Part shown: positions 9,915 to 21,240 of the stretch, piece after piece
Numbering within the stretch: position 1 is the first letter of the stretch
Layout: each line of letters opens with the position of its first letter
Assembly (NCBI GenBank): GCA_036898135.1
Contig: CM072511.1
Coordinates: 74,176,119-74,240,118 of the forward strand
Reading direction: 5' to 3'
Origin: Oncomelania hupensis
Taxonomy: Eukaryota; Mollusca; Gastropoda; Littorinimorpha; Pomatiopsidae
DNA: 64,000 bases
The notes under the pieces: model-generated
What the model was told of the DNA's origin: nothing
What the model saw: the letters and a program-made list of their open reading frames with translations, nothing else
Database searches by the model: none
Program-made: the position numbers and the translations under genes

Positions 9915-11046
9915 GTAGGTTTGGATAGATTTATAGTAAATTTTTGCTTTGGTATTTTTGGATCTATTCTATAAAAAACAAACAAAAAAAACCGACATTA
10001 CGGTTTTTATGTAATTAAAGATCGGATAGTGTCAAGCTCCCTTTAGGATTGATTGGCATTTGTAGTAAAAATACATGGAATTTTTAGCCTTAGTTTGAAA
10101 TAAACTTACTAGGCCACACACACACACAAATGTCTGTATACGTTATCCCGACCGACCTTAATTTTTGGGCACGACCCTAAAATATTTGGGATCGTCTTGA
10201 AAAAAAATTGAAAAAAGCCACACACAAAAATCGCACCCAAGGTGAAAAAGATTTAATTTAAAAAAAAAATTGGAGCAGACCTACTGACCTTTTTTTTTTC
10301 TATGTTACCGTAAACAGCACTATTATTTTTTGTTGCCTTAATAAATTATATTAGATCATCATCTTTATGCAAATGGTATCTAAACGACATATGAGAACAG
10401 ACTTTATTAATATAGTATATCGCACCCATCTTTATGCAAATTAGCGCTTTTGCTTTGATTGTCTCTATGCGAATTTGTTCTTAACCTGTTGTAGCGTTTG
10501 ACGCATATTGATTTCATGGGAACTCGATAAATGACGTCATAATTGGGCCCTAGTGTATTTTTAATCCGCGTACCCGCTAGGTAACTTTCGTCCCCTATAC
10601 GCTTATGTGTCCGGGGACGTTAATCTATAAAACTAAACTAAACTTATTTGAGAGCATTTAAAACTCTATAATGTTACAAAATCTTCTTTGGTCATGCTAT
10701 ATAGTTTATGTTTGAAAATATGACCTCAGACTCACTTTACTTTACGGTTACTTCTGTCGTGCTTGGTGATTATCTTTTTTATTTAATTTTTTCCTTTTCT
10801 ATTTCATACAAATTAAACGGGTCAGAAAATAGACTGCATATATTTATGACTTGTGATGATTCCACGAGTCTCTGTTGTATCGATTGAATTGCTTTCTATT
10901 GGTAGAAGACTACTGGTTAGCTAACATGCTTGACTAAAGGAGCAACACTTGTGGCTCGAAAAGTGTTACACTTTATAGTACTAGTATAATAGAGGGGCGC
11001 ACAATATAGAGAGACGTATCCAGATTCAGGGCGCCTGTGGTGTAGG
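9915..11046. other. non-coding stretch with short repeats
   Basis: No convincing gene. It is AT-rich, with poly-A and poly-T runs at 10200-10300 and a second copy of the GTCCCC/GGGGAC stem-loop at 10590-10618. One TGACGTCA palindrome and two ATGCAAAT-like sites lie at 10370-10540, resembling the motif pair in the array at 50.9-51.8 kb. Confidence 0.5.
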
Positions 11047-13998
11047 ATTTCTTCTGTCCCGTAACCCGTAGGTCGTAGGGGCACCACAGATGATCGTTTA
11101 ACCAGCATACTTCATCTTTCCCTGTCCTCAGCAGTCCTGATGGCTTCACTCAGTGTCAAACCAGTCCATTCTCGAATGTTGTCCTCCCACCTCTTTTTCT
11201 CTCCCTCTTTTTCTACCACCTTGCACTGTGCCTTGCAGAATGGTCTTTGCAAGGCTTGATGATCTGGTGACGTGGCCGTACCATCGGAGTTTCCGTTTCT
11301 TCACCACTGTGAGCAGGTCATCGTGTTGTCCATTGGCTTGTGTGACGGTCTGTCGGACTTCGTCGTTGGTGATGTGTTGGGTATAGGAAATGCCCAGAAG
11401 TCCTCTGTAGCACCTCATCTCCATGCTTTGTATTCTTCGTTATAGATCTGCTGTGAGGGTCCATGCTTCGCAAGCATATAGGAAGATGGAGATGACAAGG
11501 GAGCGCAGCCGTCTTACTTTGGAATGTAGACTGACGGTCCTGTCGTTCCAAATGGGCTTCAACCTTGTAAGGGCAGCAGTTGTTTGTGCGATCCTGGAGA
11601 GGACTTCCTGTCGGGGCCCATTGTCTGATACAATGGATCCTAAATATTTGAAGCTATGCACTGTGTTGAGGGATTGGCCTTGGACTTTGATGTCCGTGTT
11701 GATGCCATTGGTGTTGTTGGTCATCATTATGGTCTTCCCTGCACATATTTCCATTCCATAAGCTCTTGAGGTGGTGTCAAGCCTCTGTACCAGCTGTTCA
11801 AGTTCTTGTTCCTCTCTAATCCAGCCAATCCATCAATGTCATCCGCAAAACGAAGATTGGAGATTGCTCTACCCCCTATGCTGACTGTGCCTTCGTGATC
11901 TGCAAGAGCATCTGACGTGATGCGCTCTAGGAAGATACAGAAGAGTGTTGGAGAGAGTAGGCATCCTTGACGCACACCGATTGTTGTTCTGAACCAGTTC
12001 CCAATGACGCTGTTATGGAGGACTGCACTGGTAGCCTTGTCATACAGGTTTTTGATGACTTCAAGAATTTTAGGGTTGATGTTGTACACTTTCATTGTTG
12101 CCCATAGAGCTGCATGCCAGACTCTGTCAAACGCCTTCTTGAAGTCTATGAACACATGGTATAGATGTTGTTGGTGCTGTAGGTATTTCTCACAGATTAT
12201 TCTGAGGTTGAAAATCTGTTCAATGGTACTTCGCCCTGCCATGAATCCTGCTTGCTCTTCAGGGATGATTTGTTCAGCTTGGGATTTCAACCTGTTGAGT
12301 ATTATTTTCAGGAGGACCTTGCTGGGATGGCTGATGAGGCTGTTGGTGCGGTAATTTTCACACTCCTGGTTACCTTTTTTTGGAAGAGTTATGACAAGCG
12401 ACTGGGTCCATGGTGTAGGCCACTCCCAGTCCCCACTCTGCCAGATCTTGTTACAGATAATGGTGAGGGCGTCAATCATCGCTTCTCCTCCTGTTTGAAG
12501 CAGTTCCGTGGGTATGTTGTCCACTCCCGCTGACTTCCCTTTCTTCAGCGATTGCACTGCTGCTTCAACTTCTCAGAGAACTGGGAGGATTTCTTCTTCT
12601 TCTCTGTTCTCGGGACATGCTAGAACTGATGAGTCTCCGTTTGGTGTATGGTTGTAAAGGTCAGAGCAGTACTCTGTCCATCTATCCAAGACTTCTTGTT
12701 CTTCTGTAAGGCATATGCCAGACTTGCTTTGGATCGTGGAGACTTTGGGCTGTTTAACACTTGTCAGCCGCTTCACAGTCTGGTAGGCCTTCTTGCTGTT
12801 GTTCTTGTTCAGACTGTTCTCTATTTCCTGGCTACCTACTATCCAGTTCTCCTTTGCTGTGCGCATGCTTTTTCGGATGTCATTGTTGATTTTTCGGTAG
12901 ACGTCAGCTCCCTGTGAGGTGTTCATTTTCTTTTTTTTTAAATCTCTCGTCGTTTATCACACAGATCCAAAAGTTCAGGTGTGATCCACGGCTTCTTCCT
13001 TGGTCGGTGCTTGCCAAGGATCTCAGTGGCGGCATCTGTCACAGCTGAGTTGAAGGTGGTGGTCATGGTGTTGACATCTACTTCACCAGCCCCCAAAATG
13101 AGTAGTAGTGCAAATTTCCCTCCAATTGTGGCCTGAAATAGTTCTGCCACTCCGGGTCTTGCAGTTTGTCCAGGTCGAACTTCAGTCTAGTGCACTTTTC
13201 TGTATTTACTCTCTTCAAGTGGAGCCGGAAGGACATCATCACGAGATCGTGGTCACTTCCGATGTCTGCTCCTGGAAAAGTGCGTGTCCTGTCAATGTTG
13301 ATGCTTGATCTGAAGCGTTTCTTGACCTTGATGTAGTCTATCTGGTTGTGATGCTCCCCGCCGGGACTGTGCCATGTCCATCGTCTGGATTTTTAGTGGA
13401 GACCAAGCGTGTTTGCCCATACCAGATTGTTGTATCTGGCAAACTCCAAGAGTCTCAGACCCCTGTCATTTGTCTCGTTGTTGCAGTGGGGCCCACATGT
13501 GTCTCCCCAGTTGTGGTGCGCATTTTGGCCAACCTTGGCATTACCGTCGCCTTGCACTATGACTATGTCCTTCTTCGGCACTTGGTCAAGGACCCCCTGT
13601 AGATTTTCATAAAAATCCCCCACTTCGCTGTCGTCATAGTCTGATGTTCGTGGCATAGGCCTGGATGATGGTGACGTTGAAAGGGGCTGCTCTCAGACGG
13701 ATGGTAATGAGTCTACTGGAGACTGGCCGGCAACCCATGACATTGGCTAGAATGTTCTTGTGGACAAAGAATCCAACGCCATGTTCGTGCCTGTCATCTC
13801 TACCGCTGAAATAGAGCTTGTGGCCTTTGTCGGTCGTTGTTTCACCTAGGCCTTTCCAGCGCTGTTCGCTGATACCTAGAACGTTCCATCGATAGTGGTC
13901 CAGCTCGTGGGCCAGTTATTCTAATTTTCCTTCCGCAGTTAGGGTCCTGACATTCCAGGTTCCTATGACGATGTTGTTTCTCGTGCGGATCTTGCTAA
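11047..13998 (-). pseudogene. decayed RTE-type endonuclease/reverse transcriptase copy
   Basis: The - strand carries the RTE protein nearly end to end, from the C-terminal basic region (11146-11424) through the reverse transcriptase (11727-12557) to the endonuclease (13393-13656 and upstream). The frame is broken into at least six pieces by indels, and many residues differ from the intact copy at 23779-26838. The 5' end stops at 13998, where the intact copy reads caagatccgcacgagaaac. The 3' end lacks the full GGATA-repeat tail. This is an old insertion that can no longer move itself. Confidence 0.88.
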
Positions 13999-14042
13999 AT
14001 TGCTAAAGGATTTCTTAGAACTGCATAATATTCGTCGATTTC

Positions 14043-14544
14043 ATCACAGGGACATTAACCACGTAGAATGGATCCGCGATAGCAAAAAGAAAGTGGATCC
14101 TCTGTAGCATAGCTGTAGCAGTAATAGCGTGCAGCACATGTATCGTAGATACACTGTAGAAGAGTTGGATCATACTGCGTCTCTGGCGAAACGGATCGGC
14201 CGCTCAAAGGGTTTATTCCCAAACGAACCTATAATACCTTCATTTACATCGAAAAGTCCAGTCCTATAACTGGGAGGACATTGATGTAGACCTGTTTTTT
14301 TTAATATGCCGAACTTTCACCTAGCTTATAATTTATATCGTTTCGATTAAATGGAAGATTACATGTTCATTATTGCGAGGTTTGAGAATAAACCGTTAGA
14401 GCGGCCGATTTCTCAAAGACTCATCTGGTCCTACCATTCCTATTTAAAATACAAAATGGTTGTGTTATCTACCGCTGCGAAATCGAATATCAACTTTCAT
14501 TTTGCTATCGCGGATCCATTCTACTTGGTTAATGCACTTGTGAT
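14043..14544. mobile_element. fold-back MITE
   Basis: Long imperfect terminal inverted repeats: the arm from 14043 contains tagaatggatccgcgatagc, and its inverse is at 14505-14524. Pairing continues further in, with cggccgct at 14200 against 14402 and ggtttattc pairing nearby, so each arm is about 150-180 bp. There is no transposase. I could not settle the target-site duplication. Confidence 0.65.
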
Positions 14545-14608
14545 TTTATCAGTACCTTTTAGAAGTAAATTCTTTGATTATCACTTTGTGTGATGTGTAT
14601 GCGTTTAG

Positions 14609-14728
14609 ATTCAAGGCGAAATAGATCCTTTCAATGATGAACGATTCGCAGAAGCCATCTTCAAGCCTAAGAGGTCGAAGTGCAAGCAAGGCTTACGTCT
14701 AGGATTATGCCCCAAGTTTAAACAAAAG
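14609..14728 (+). CDS. candidate host exon, unknown product
   Basis: Exactly 40 codons lie between gcgtttag and the strong donor aag/gtgagc. The peptide starts IQGEIDPFND and ends CPKFKQK, and is rich in lysine with three cysteines. The other frames meet stops early. It could belong to the same gene as the candidate at 9769-9914 if a further exon lies between them. I do not recognise the family. Confidence 0.38.
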
Positions 14729-15059
14729 GTGAGCTCAGACGTTCTCAGCGATTTGCTGACCAGACCAGCTAGATTTTCAAATTTTCGGGAATCAGAATGA
14801 GCAAAATGTCGGTCGGTTCTCCCATCGATATACACCCTTATAAAAAAAATCGTTGAAATTGGTTCATCCGTTTTTGGGATACAACAAATAATACAAAGAA
14901 GCAAAGGATTAACCCTAGAGACCTCGACATTTGAGATAAGGCAAATGGTAATGGCCCTATGAAGTTTGAATATGATCTGCCCACTTGTTCTTGAGATATG
15001 ACGCGCGACGGACCGACGGAAAGCCCGACATTTTGTTTGTTATAATTCCAGATTTTATT

Positions 15060-15140
15060 TTTTTTTTCATTTATTTATTTTAACGCTTTCATATAGTGCT
15101 TTCCAGCTCAAGAACTGCTAAAGGCGCTGGCCGATACAAG
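15060..15140 (-). repeat. SINE 3' fragment
   Basis: On the - strand: ggccagcgcc, then a sequence ending in an AAAT-type run. The ggccagcgcc block and the layout match the segment at 19205-19290, so this looks like a truncated 3' part of the same SINE family. Confidence 0.5.
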
Positions 15141-15204
15141 CAGCACGAGGCACCAAATTGCTGCCTTTATGGCAGCAATTTGGTGCCTCGTCCGGCTTGT
15201 ATCG
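15132..15204. repeat. near-perfect hairpin
   Basis: A 21-bp perfect inverted repeat (15145-15165 with 15171-15191) has a 5-base loop, tttat. The stem continues past a 4-base mismatch with cgatacaagc pairing with gcttgtatcg. Either strand would fold into a stem of about 31 bp. It overlaps the edge of a SINE fragment, so it may be a head-to-head SINE remnant rather than a small-RNA precursor. Confidence 0.6.
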
Positions 15205-16130
15205 TATAACAACCCAGACAACTGAGTAAAATCCTGTGCCACTGGGGGAGGGGAAGGGGTGAGGGGAAGGGGAATGAGGGAGAGACCTAGTGCTTGCTGG
15301 GTGTTGGTATAACTGACGCTAAACAGGAAAACTATAGCAAAGTATTTCCAAATGCAGTATGTCTGAAAATACAAAATCTAGGTTCAAGTAATAATGTTTT
15401 AAAACTATTATTTTCTATTACAATAAAAAAAAAAGAAGCATAATAGTTCTAACTGCGACCTAGACTTACTTAATAATGAATATTGATGATTTTCTTTTTA
15501 AGTTTCATTATTTAGTGGCGTAGTATTCGGTACTTTTTACCTTTAGACTCAGAAATAGCAAGACAAGTTAACTCGTACTCTACTGGACATTTTTTATTGT
15601 AATGATGAAAAGCATGTGTACCATTTAAAATTATTATCTCATTATTCATTTTCTACTACAACGATCAATGTCTATTCTACAAATTATTATGTCATTATAC
15701 ATTTTGTACTATATTGGGCAGTGTTTTTTATCATTAAAAGAATTATTTGAAACTGTTTCTTTTTTCAATATTTTGGAATTCTTAAGGATTGTTGGTTTTA
15801 TCTCAAATATCTGACCGTGCTATTTGAATAATTCATCTATATTGTTGATTTTATATTGTACATGTCTTTTATACCTTGTTTTTAACAATTGAAACTTCGT
15901 TTACTTCGATTATTAATTTTGTAGTGGTCCTGATGTAACCTACCTAAGCTGTTGATAGGACCCTATAAACAATAAATAAATAAATAAATAAATAAAATGT
16001 AGCAAAATGAGCAATGTTTAAGGCAATCTTGTAAATAATTGCGGTGTCTTTTTTGCCTTCATTATGGCGCTTGGATTGCAAGCGTTAGCTAATAAAGCAA
16101 ATAAAGTTTATGTAAAATGAGATGAGAGGC
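15205..16130. other. AT-rich non-coding stretch
   Basis: No gene seen. At 15920-16000 the sequence ggtcctgatgtaacc…gataggaccctataaacaa followed by an AAAT repeat looks like a retroposon 3' end; a similar GGTCC…GGACCC structure is at 58170-58215. Confidence 0.45.
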
Positions 16131-16334
16131 ACGGTGGTCTAATGGTAGTGCTTTGGATTGCGGATCTGAAGGTCCCGGGTTCGAGCCCTGTACGGGCCAT
16201 TGTGTTGTCCCTGGGAAAGACACTTTACTCCCGTTTCCTACTCCTTTGGATGAGAGTATAAACTGAGGTCTATTCTGTGTGTCACATACATTCCATCATA
16301 ACGGACTTTAGAAATCCTGACGCTCATGTCCTAG
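16131..16334 (+). mobile_element. tRNA-derived SINE, 5' part
   Basis: It starts with a tRNA-like head having an A-box region (tggtctaatggtag) and a B box (gggttcgagccc), the internal RNA polymerase III promoter. The head is followed by a block, ctgggaaagacactttac, like the conserved central part of many animal SINEs. The SINE is cut at 16334 by an RTE insertion and appears to resume at 19049. It is not a tRNA gene: there is no good anticodon arm or acceptor pairing. Confidence 0.65.
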
Positions 16335-19038
16335 GACACTGTCATGGGTTGCCGCCCAGTCTCCAGTAGACTCATTACCATCCGTCTGAGAGCAACCCCT
16401 TTCAACATTACCATCATCCAGGCCTATGCCCCAACATCAGACTATGAAGACAGCGAAGTGGAGGATTTTTATGAAAATATACAGGCGGTCCTTGACCAAG
16501 TGCCGAAGAAGGACATAGTCATAGTGCAAGGCGACTGGAATGCCAAGGTTGGCCAAGATGCGCACCGCAACTGGGGAGACACATGCGGACCCCACTGCAA
16601 CAACGAGACAAATGACAGGGGTCTGAGGCTATTGGAGTTTGCCAGATACAACAATCTGGTACTGGCAAACACGCTTGGTCTCCACAAAAAATCCAGACGA
16701 TGGACATGGCACAGTCCCGGCGGGGAACATCACAACCAGATCGACTACATCATGGTCAAGAAACGCTTCAGATCAAGCATCAACATTGGCAGGACACGCA
16801 CTTTTCCAGGAGCAGACATTGGAAGTGACCACGATCTCGTGATGATGTCTTTCCGGCTCCATTTGAAGAGAGTAAATACAGCAAAGTGCACTAGGCTGAA
16901 GTTCGACCTGGACAAACTGCAAGACCCGGAGGTGGCAAAAATATTTCAGGCCACAATTGGAGGGAAATTTGCACCACTGCTTATTTTGGGGGCAGGCGAA
17001 GTAGATGTCAACACCATGACCAATACCTTCAACTCAGCTGTAACAGATGCCGCCACTGAGATCCTTGGCAAGCACCGACCAAAGAAGAAGCCGTGGATCA
17101 CACCTGAACTTTTGGATCTGTGTGATAAACGAAGAGAGTTAAAAAAGAAAAAGAACACCTCACAGGGAGCTGATGTCTACCGAAAAATCAACAATGACAT
17201 CCGAAAAGGCATGCGCACAGCAAAGGAGAACTGGATAGAAGATCAATGCCAGGAAATAGAGAACAATCTGAACAAGAACAACAGCAAGAAGGCCTACCAG
17301 ACTGTGAAGCGGCTGACAAGTGTTAAACAGCCCAAAGTCTCCACTATCCAAAGCAAGTCTGGCATTTGCCTTACAGAAGAACAAGAAGTCTTGGACAGAT
17401 GGACAGAGTACTGCTCTGACCTTTACAACCATACACCAAATGGAGACCCATCAGTTCTAGCATGTCCCGAGAGCAGAGAAGAAGAAGAAATCCTCCCAAT
17501 TCTCCGGGAAGAAGTTGAGGCAGCAGTGCAATCGCTGAAGAAAGGGAAGTCAGCGGGAGTGGACAACATACCAGCGGAACTGCTACAAGCAGGAGGAGAA
17601 GCGATGACTGATGCTCTCACCACTATCTGTAACAAGATCTGGCAGAATGGGGAATGGCCTACACCATGGACCCAGTCGCTTGTCATCACTCTTCCTAAAA
17701 AAGGTAACCTTCAGGAGTGTGAAAATTACCGCACCATCAGCCTCATCAGCCATCCCAGCAAGGTCCTCCTGAAAATAATACTCAACAGGTTGAAACCACA
17801 AGCTGAACAAATCATAGCTGAAGAACAAGCAGGATTCATGGCAGGGCGAAGTACCACTGAACAGATTTTCAACCTCAGAATAATCTGTGAGAAATACCTA
17901 CAGCACCAACAACATCTATATCATGTGTTCATAGACTTCAAGAAGGCATTTGACCGAGTCTGGCATGCAGCTCTATGGGCAACCATGAAAGTGTACAACA
18001 TCAGCCCTAAAATCATAGAAGTCATCAAAAGCCTGTATGACAAGGCTACCAGTGCAGTCCTCCATAACAGCGTCATCGGGAACTGGTTCAGAACAACAAT
18101 CGGTGTGCGTCAAGGATGCCTACTCTCTCCAACACTCTTCAACATCTTCCTAGAGCGCATCATGTCAGATGCTCTTGCAGATCACGAAGGCACAGTCAGC
18201 ATAGGGGGCAGAGCAATCTCCAATCTTCGTTTTGCGGATGATATTGATGGATTGGCTGGAGAGGAACAAGAACTTGAACAGCTTGTACAGAGGCTTGACA
18301 CCACCTCCAGAGCTTATGGAATGGAAATAAGTGCAGAGAAGACCAAAATGATGACCAACAACACCAATGGCATCAACACGGACATCAAAGTACAAGGCCA
18401 ATCCCTCAACACAGTGCACAGCTTCAAATATTTAGGAGCCATTGTGTCAGACAATGGGTCTCGACAGGAAGTCCTCTCCAGGATCGCACAAACAACTGCT
18501 GCCCTGACAAGGTTGAAGCCCATTTGGAAAGACAGAACCATCAGTCTACATTCCAAAGTAAGACTGCTGCGATCTCTGGTCATCTCCATCTTCCTATATG
18601 CTTGCGAAGCATGGACCCTCACAGCAGATCTCCAACGAAGAATACAAAGCATGGAGATGAGGTGCTACAGAAGACTTCTGTGCATTTCCTATACCCAACA
18701 CATCACCAACGTTGAAGTCCGACAGACCATCACACAAGCCATTGGACAACATGATGACCTGCTCACAGTGGTGAAGAAACGGAAACTCCGATGGTATGGC
18801 CACGTCACCAGATCATCAGGCCTTGCAAAGACCATTCTGCAAGGCACAGTGCAAGGAGGTAGAAGAAGGGGGAGACCGAAAAAGAGGTGGGAGGACAACA
18901 TTCGAGAATGGACTGGTTTGACACTGAGCGAAGCCATGAGGGCTGCTGGGGACAGAGAAAGATGGAGTATGCTGGTTAAGCGATCATCTGTGGTGCCCCT
19001 ACGACCTTCGGGTTATGGGACAGGATAGGATAGGAAGG
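16335..19038 (+). mobile_element. 5'-truncated RTE-type element (copy 1)
   Basis: Begins within the endonuclease coding region (cactgtcatggg) and ends with the GGATA-type tail. It is flanked by a 10-bp duplication, CATGTCCTAG, at 16325-16334 and 19039-19048. Compared with the copy at 23779-26838 I count about five base changes by eye. Confidence 0.9.
16344..19028 (+). CDS. RTE-type endonuclease-reverse transcriptase, N-terminally truncated
   Basis: The 894 codons are uninterrupted and correspond to residues 126-1019 of the full copy. Retained: the second half of the APE-type endonuclease (QGDWNAKVG, GSDHD), the reverse transcriptase with FIDFKKAFD and the FADD box, and the C-terminal basic region ending in RRRGRPKKRW. 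Missing: the first part of the endonuclease, including the catalytic glutamate of the SELRW motif. It differs from the full copy at two residues I can see (N for S in the WQNGEW motif, and G for E in AAGDRERW). The truncated protein should not nick target DNA, so the copy is a dead-end insertion even though its frame is clean. Confidence 0.9.
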   Translation: MGCRPVSSRLITIRLRATPFNITIIQAYAPTSDYEDSEVEDFYENIQAVLDQVPKKDIVIVQGDWNAKVGQDAHRNWGDTCGPHCNNETNDRGLRLLEFARYNNLVLANTLGLHKKSRRWTWHSPGGEHHNQIDYIMVKKRFRSSINIGRTRTFPGADIGSDHDLVMMSFRLHLKRVNTAKCTRLKFDLDKLQDPEVAKIFQATIGGKFAPLLILGAGEVDVNTMTNTFNSAVTDAATEILGKHRPKKKPWITPELLDLCDKRRELKKKKNTSQGADVYRKINNDIRKGMRTAKENWIEDQCQEIENNLNKNNSKKAYQTVKRLTSVKQPKVSTIQSKSGICLTEEQEVLDRWTEYCSDLYNHTPNGDPSVLACPESREEEEILPILREEVEAAVQSLKKGKSAGVDNIPAELLQAGGEAMTDALTTICNKIWQNGEWPTPWTQSLVITLPKKGNLQECENYRTISLISHPSKVLLKIILNRLKPQAEQIIAEEQAGFMAGRSTTEQIFNLRIICEKYLQHQQHLYHVFIDFKKAFDRVWHAALWATMKVYNISPKIIEVIKSLYDKATSAVLHNSVIGNWFRTTIGVRQGCLLSPTLFNIFLERIMSDALADHEGTVSIGGRAISNLRFADDIDGLAGEEQELEQLVQRLDTTSRAYGMEISAEKTKMMTNNTNGINTDIKVQGQSLNTVHSFKYLGAIVSDNGSRQEVLSRIAQTTAALTRLKPIWKDRTISLHSKVRLLRSLVISIFLYACEAWTLTADLQRRIQSMEMRCYRRLLCISYTQHITNVEVRQTITQAIGQHDDLLTVVKKRKLRWYGHVTRSSGLAKTILQGTVQGGRRRGRPKKRWEDNIREWTGLTLSEAMRAAGDRERWSMLVKRSSVVPLRPSGYGTG

Positions 19039-19048
19039 CATGTCCTAG

Positions 19049-19290
19049 ACGGGTGAGTGCCGGTAAAAAGAACACACCCAGCATGCACTTGGTCCTTCTC
19101 CCCCATCCCTGGCTGGCCAGGATAGTGCTCAGTTGTCCGGGCGTCAGACCATGCGCCCAAAGGCTGCGGGTGGGCGTCTCGGGCGGTTTGAGTTCGATCC
19201 TGTATCGGCCAGCGCCTAGAGCCTGGTCAAGTACGGCGAAATAAGTGCGTTATAAAAATCCTCAATAATAATAATAATAAATAATAATTA
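19049..19290 (+). mobile_element. SINE 3' part, after the RTE insertion
   Basis: Continues the SINE cut at 16334. It includes another tRNA-like B-box motif (gagttcgatcc) near 19190 and ends with aagtgcgttataaa and an AAT repeat, a common SINE tail. Part of it may be a second SINE unit. Confidence 0.5.
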
Positions 19291-19980
19291 AAAAATATAT
19301 ATATTAGAGTTTACATCCTTAAAGAAAACACGATCAGTTCTTTGGTATGTTTTGAGCATCTGCTGTCCTTTGTAAGGTTTAGATGCACAAAATACAACAA
19401 GATAAGAAGCCATTCAAATGTATTTCCAGACATTCACACGTAAAAAAAATAATCATTTTAGAAAAATGTTAATTTTCCTGGCGGATGTGTGATTTTGCTT
19501 ATCTTGACGAAGGAAAATGAAAACATGGAATGAGACCACAATCTGGACTATCTGCAGCGAAAATATTAAAATCCGCTACGCCAGTTTTTAGAATCAGCGC
19601 AAAACGTATTTAGAACATGGTGAAACACAATGATTTTGACCTTTGATAAAGAAAAAATAAAAATTGTCAAAAAAGGTTTATTTAGGCTCTCAGTCCCAGG
19701 GGCTTTTTAGCTGACAAGGGAAATGGAGGTAATGGGAAGACAACAAATTCATTTGAACGACAATACGCAATAACCAACTAATGCAGCCCCGTATCAACCA
19801 TTCAAGGCAAAACCTTTAGTAAACTTAGAGCACACAAACAAAGTATATGATAATCCACAAGTATATCAATGTTGTGATAATGCGTAGTACCAAAGAGCTT
19901 AATAATAGAAAGAGGGGGAACTTGGTACAGAACCGCGAGACGAAAGGTACGAGTTATGCGCCCTTGTCAGCATGCTGAAA
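19291..19980. other. AT-rich non-coding stretch
   Basis: No gene seen. The only structure is the sequence at 19889-19923, which recurs inverted at 21241-21274 and may be the left arm of a DNA element around the THAP exon. Confidence 0.4.
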
Positions 19981-20013
19981 ATGGCTCGTGGCAGAAAGTC
20001 AAAAGGCGACTGA

Positions 20014-20120
20014 GTGAAACAGGGCGGTGACTTTTGCACAGCCATCAATTGCCATAATGCCAGATACAAGAAAAGTTGTGTTGGCAAGTCCTTTTTCCAA
20101 TTTCCAAGAGACAAAGAAAG
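20014..20120 (+). pseudogene. THAP-type zinc-finger exon remnant
   Basis: The frame reads a THAP start: C-X4-C (FCTAINC), then basic residues and FFQFPRDKER, followed by a splice donor aag/gtaaat. In THAP domains C-X2-4-C and a later C-X2-H bind zinc, and the F-x-FP motif is typical. An in-frame TGA at 20011 separates it from the only upstream ATG (19981). THAP domains occur in host transcription factors and in P-element and Kolobok transposases. The inverted repeat pair 19889-19923 / 21241-21274 around the exon suggests a transposon origin. The rest of the protein is not visible. Confidence 0.5.
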
Positions 20121-20806
20121 GTAAATTGCAATTGAAAAACTTCATTTTTTTGTGTTTATGTAGGCCTAAACTAAGACCGCTGCAGTGCTGTTAGTGTTAA
20201 AACAATCGGAGAGCGGCTTGAATGATTCATGTTATACCTATGTGCTAAATCCAAAACAGTTTGCTTGCTGACAGTTTACGTTCAACAGGTCGCTCACTGT
20301 TTACGTTATTGCTAGGTTGTTTGACTATATTTGTGCTTATATTTCAAAAGTAGATGTCAGATTGGCCAGTTTGGCTTCATCAAACTGCTTATGTTAACAA
20401 GTTAAATTAGACTAAATCTGTTTTCTCCTCGTGATCATATACTGTGCAAGTTAACCCCTTACCTAGGCACGAAAATGGTCCTTGATCTGTTATAATCCCT
20501 TTTCGTTTGAGTGTAAACGGAAAAAAATGTAATGTAGAAACTCAGTCCTTGTTTTGATCTGTGAATTTCTGCGCATTAGATCTATATTGCGTGGAATGTT
20601 GTAGTCTAGGTTCTGATTGTTCTGTCTGATTAATTAATTATTTTCCATGAAGTGACTGATGTTATTAAGCCAGTGATGTGGGAGGTGAGAGGGTTGGGGG
20701 GTTGGGGACACCTGCTATAAATTAAATTCACACTATTAGTGAAACATTTTGTTATTGTGCTTTATTGTGATTAATTGATTGAATGACAGAGCTCTCTCTT
20801 AACCCA

Positions 20807-20807
<1 letters not shown>

Positions 20808-20842
<35 letters not shown>
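20808..20842. repeat. C-run and CT microsatellite
   Basis: A run of C followed by about 12 CT repeats. The frames across it are low-complexity artefacts. Confidence 0.9.
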
Positions 20843-21240
20843 ACGATTACGGATTTACACAGTTTCGGATAAATGAAACAGTCTGTCATGCATATTTTAA
20901 TTTTAAAATATCTGTCGTTGATTAAAAAATAATAAATTCCAGGGCAGAAAACGAACATATGACATACACACATACGCAGCATAAAAGCACCTAATAAATG
21001 TCAATAAGTAAACATAACCCCCCCAAAAAAAAAGACAGCAGTAGCGGAATGTTAATAATAATGATGTTTAAAAGTTTGGTTTTTGCAAACGTTGCCATAA
21101 AAATGTTCTTTTGCAATGGCATAGGCTCAATAAGTTACCACGCACAGATCATTCATATAGCAGATGATGAAATATAGCCAGCCCGAGCAAAGGGAAATAA
21201 TCCGTGAGAGCGTCTCGCATTTTTGTATATGACATAATGG

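Noticed and set aside
9769..14728. direct splice of 9769-9914 to 14609-14728
   Set aside because: The junction would create an in-frame TGA, and the alternative frame of the second segment also stops.
16131..16205. tRNA gene
   Set aside because: A and B boxes are present, but acceptor and anticodon pairing are poor and SINE-type sequence continues directly; called a SINE head instead. The same applies to 36862-36935 and to the - strand at 22287-22360.
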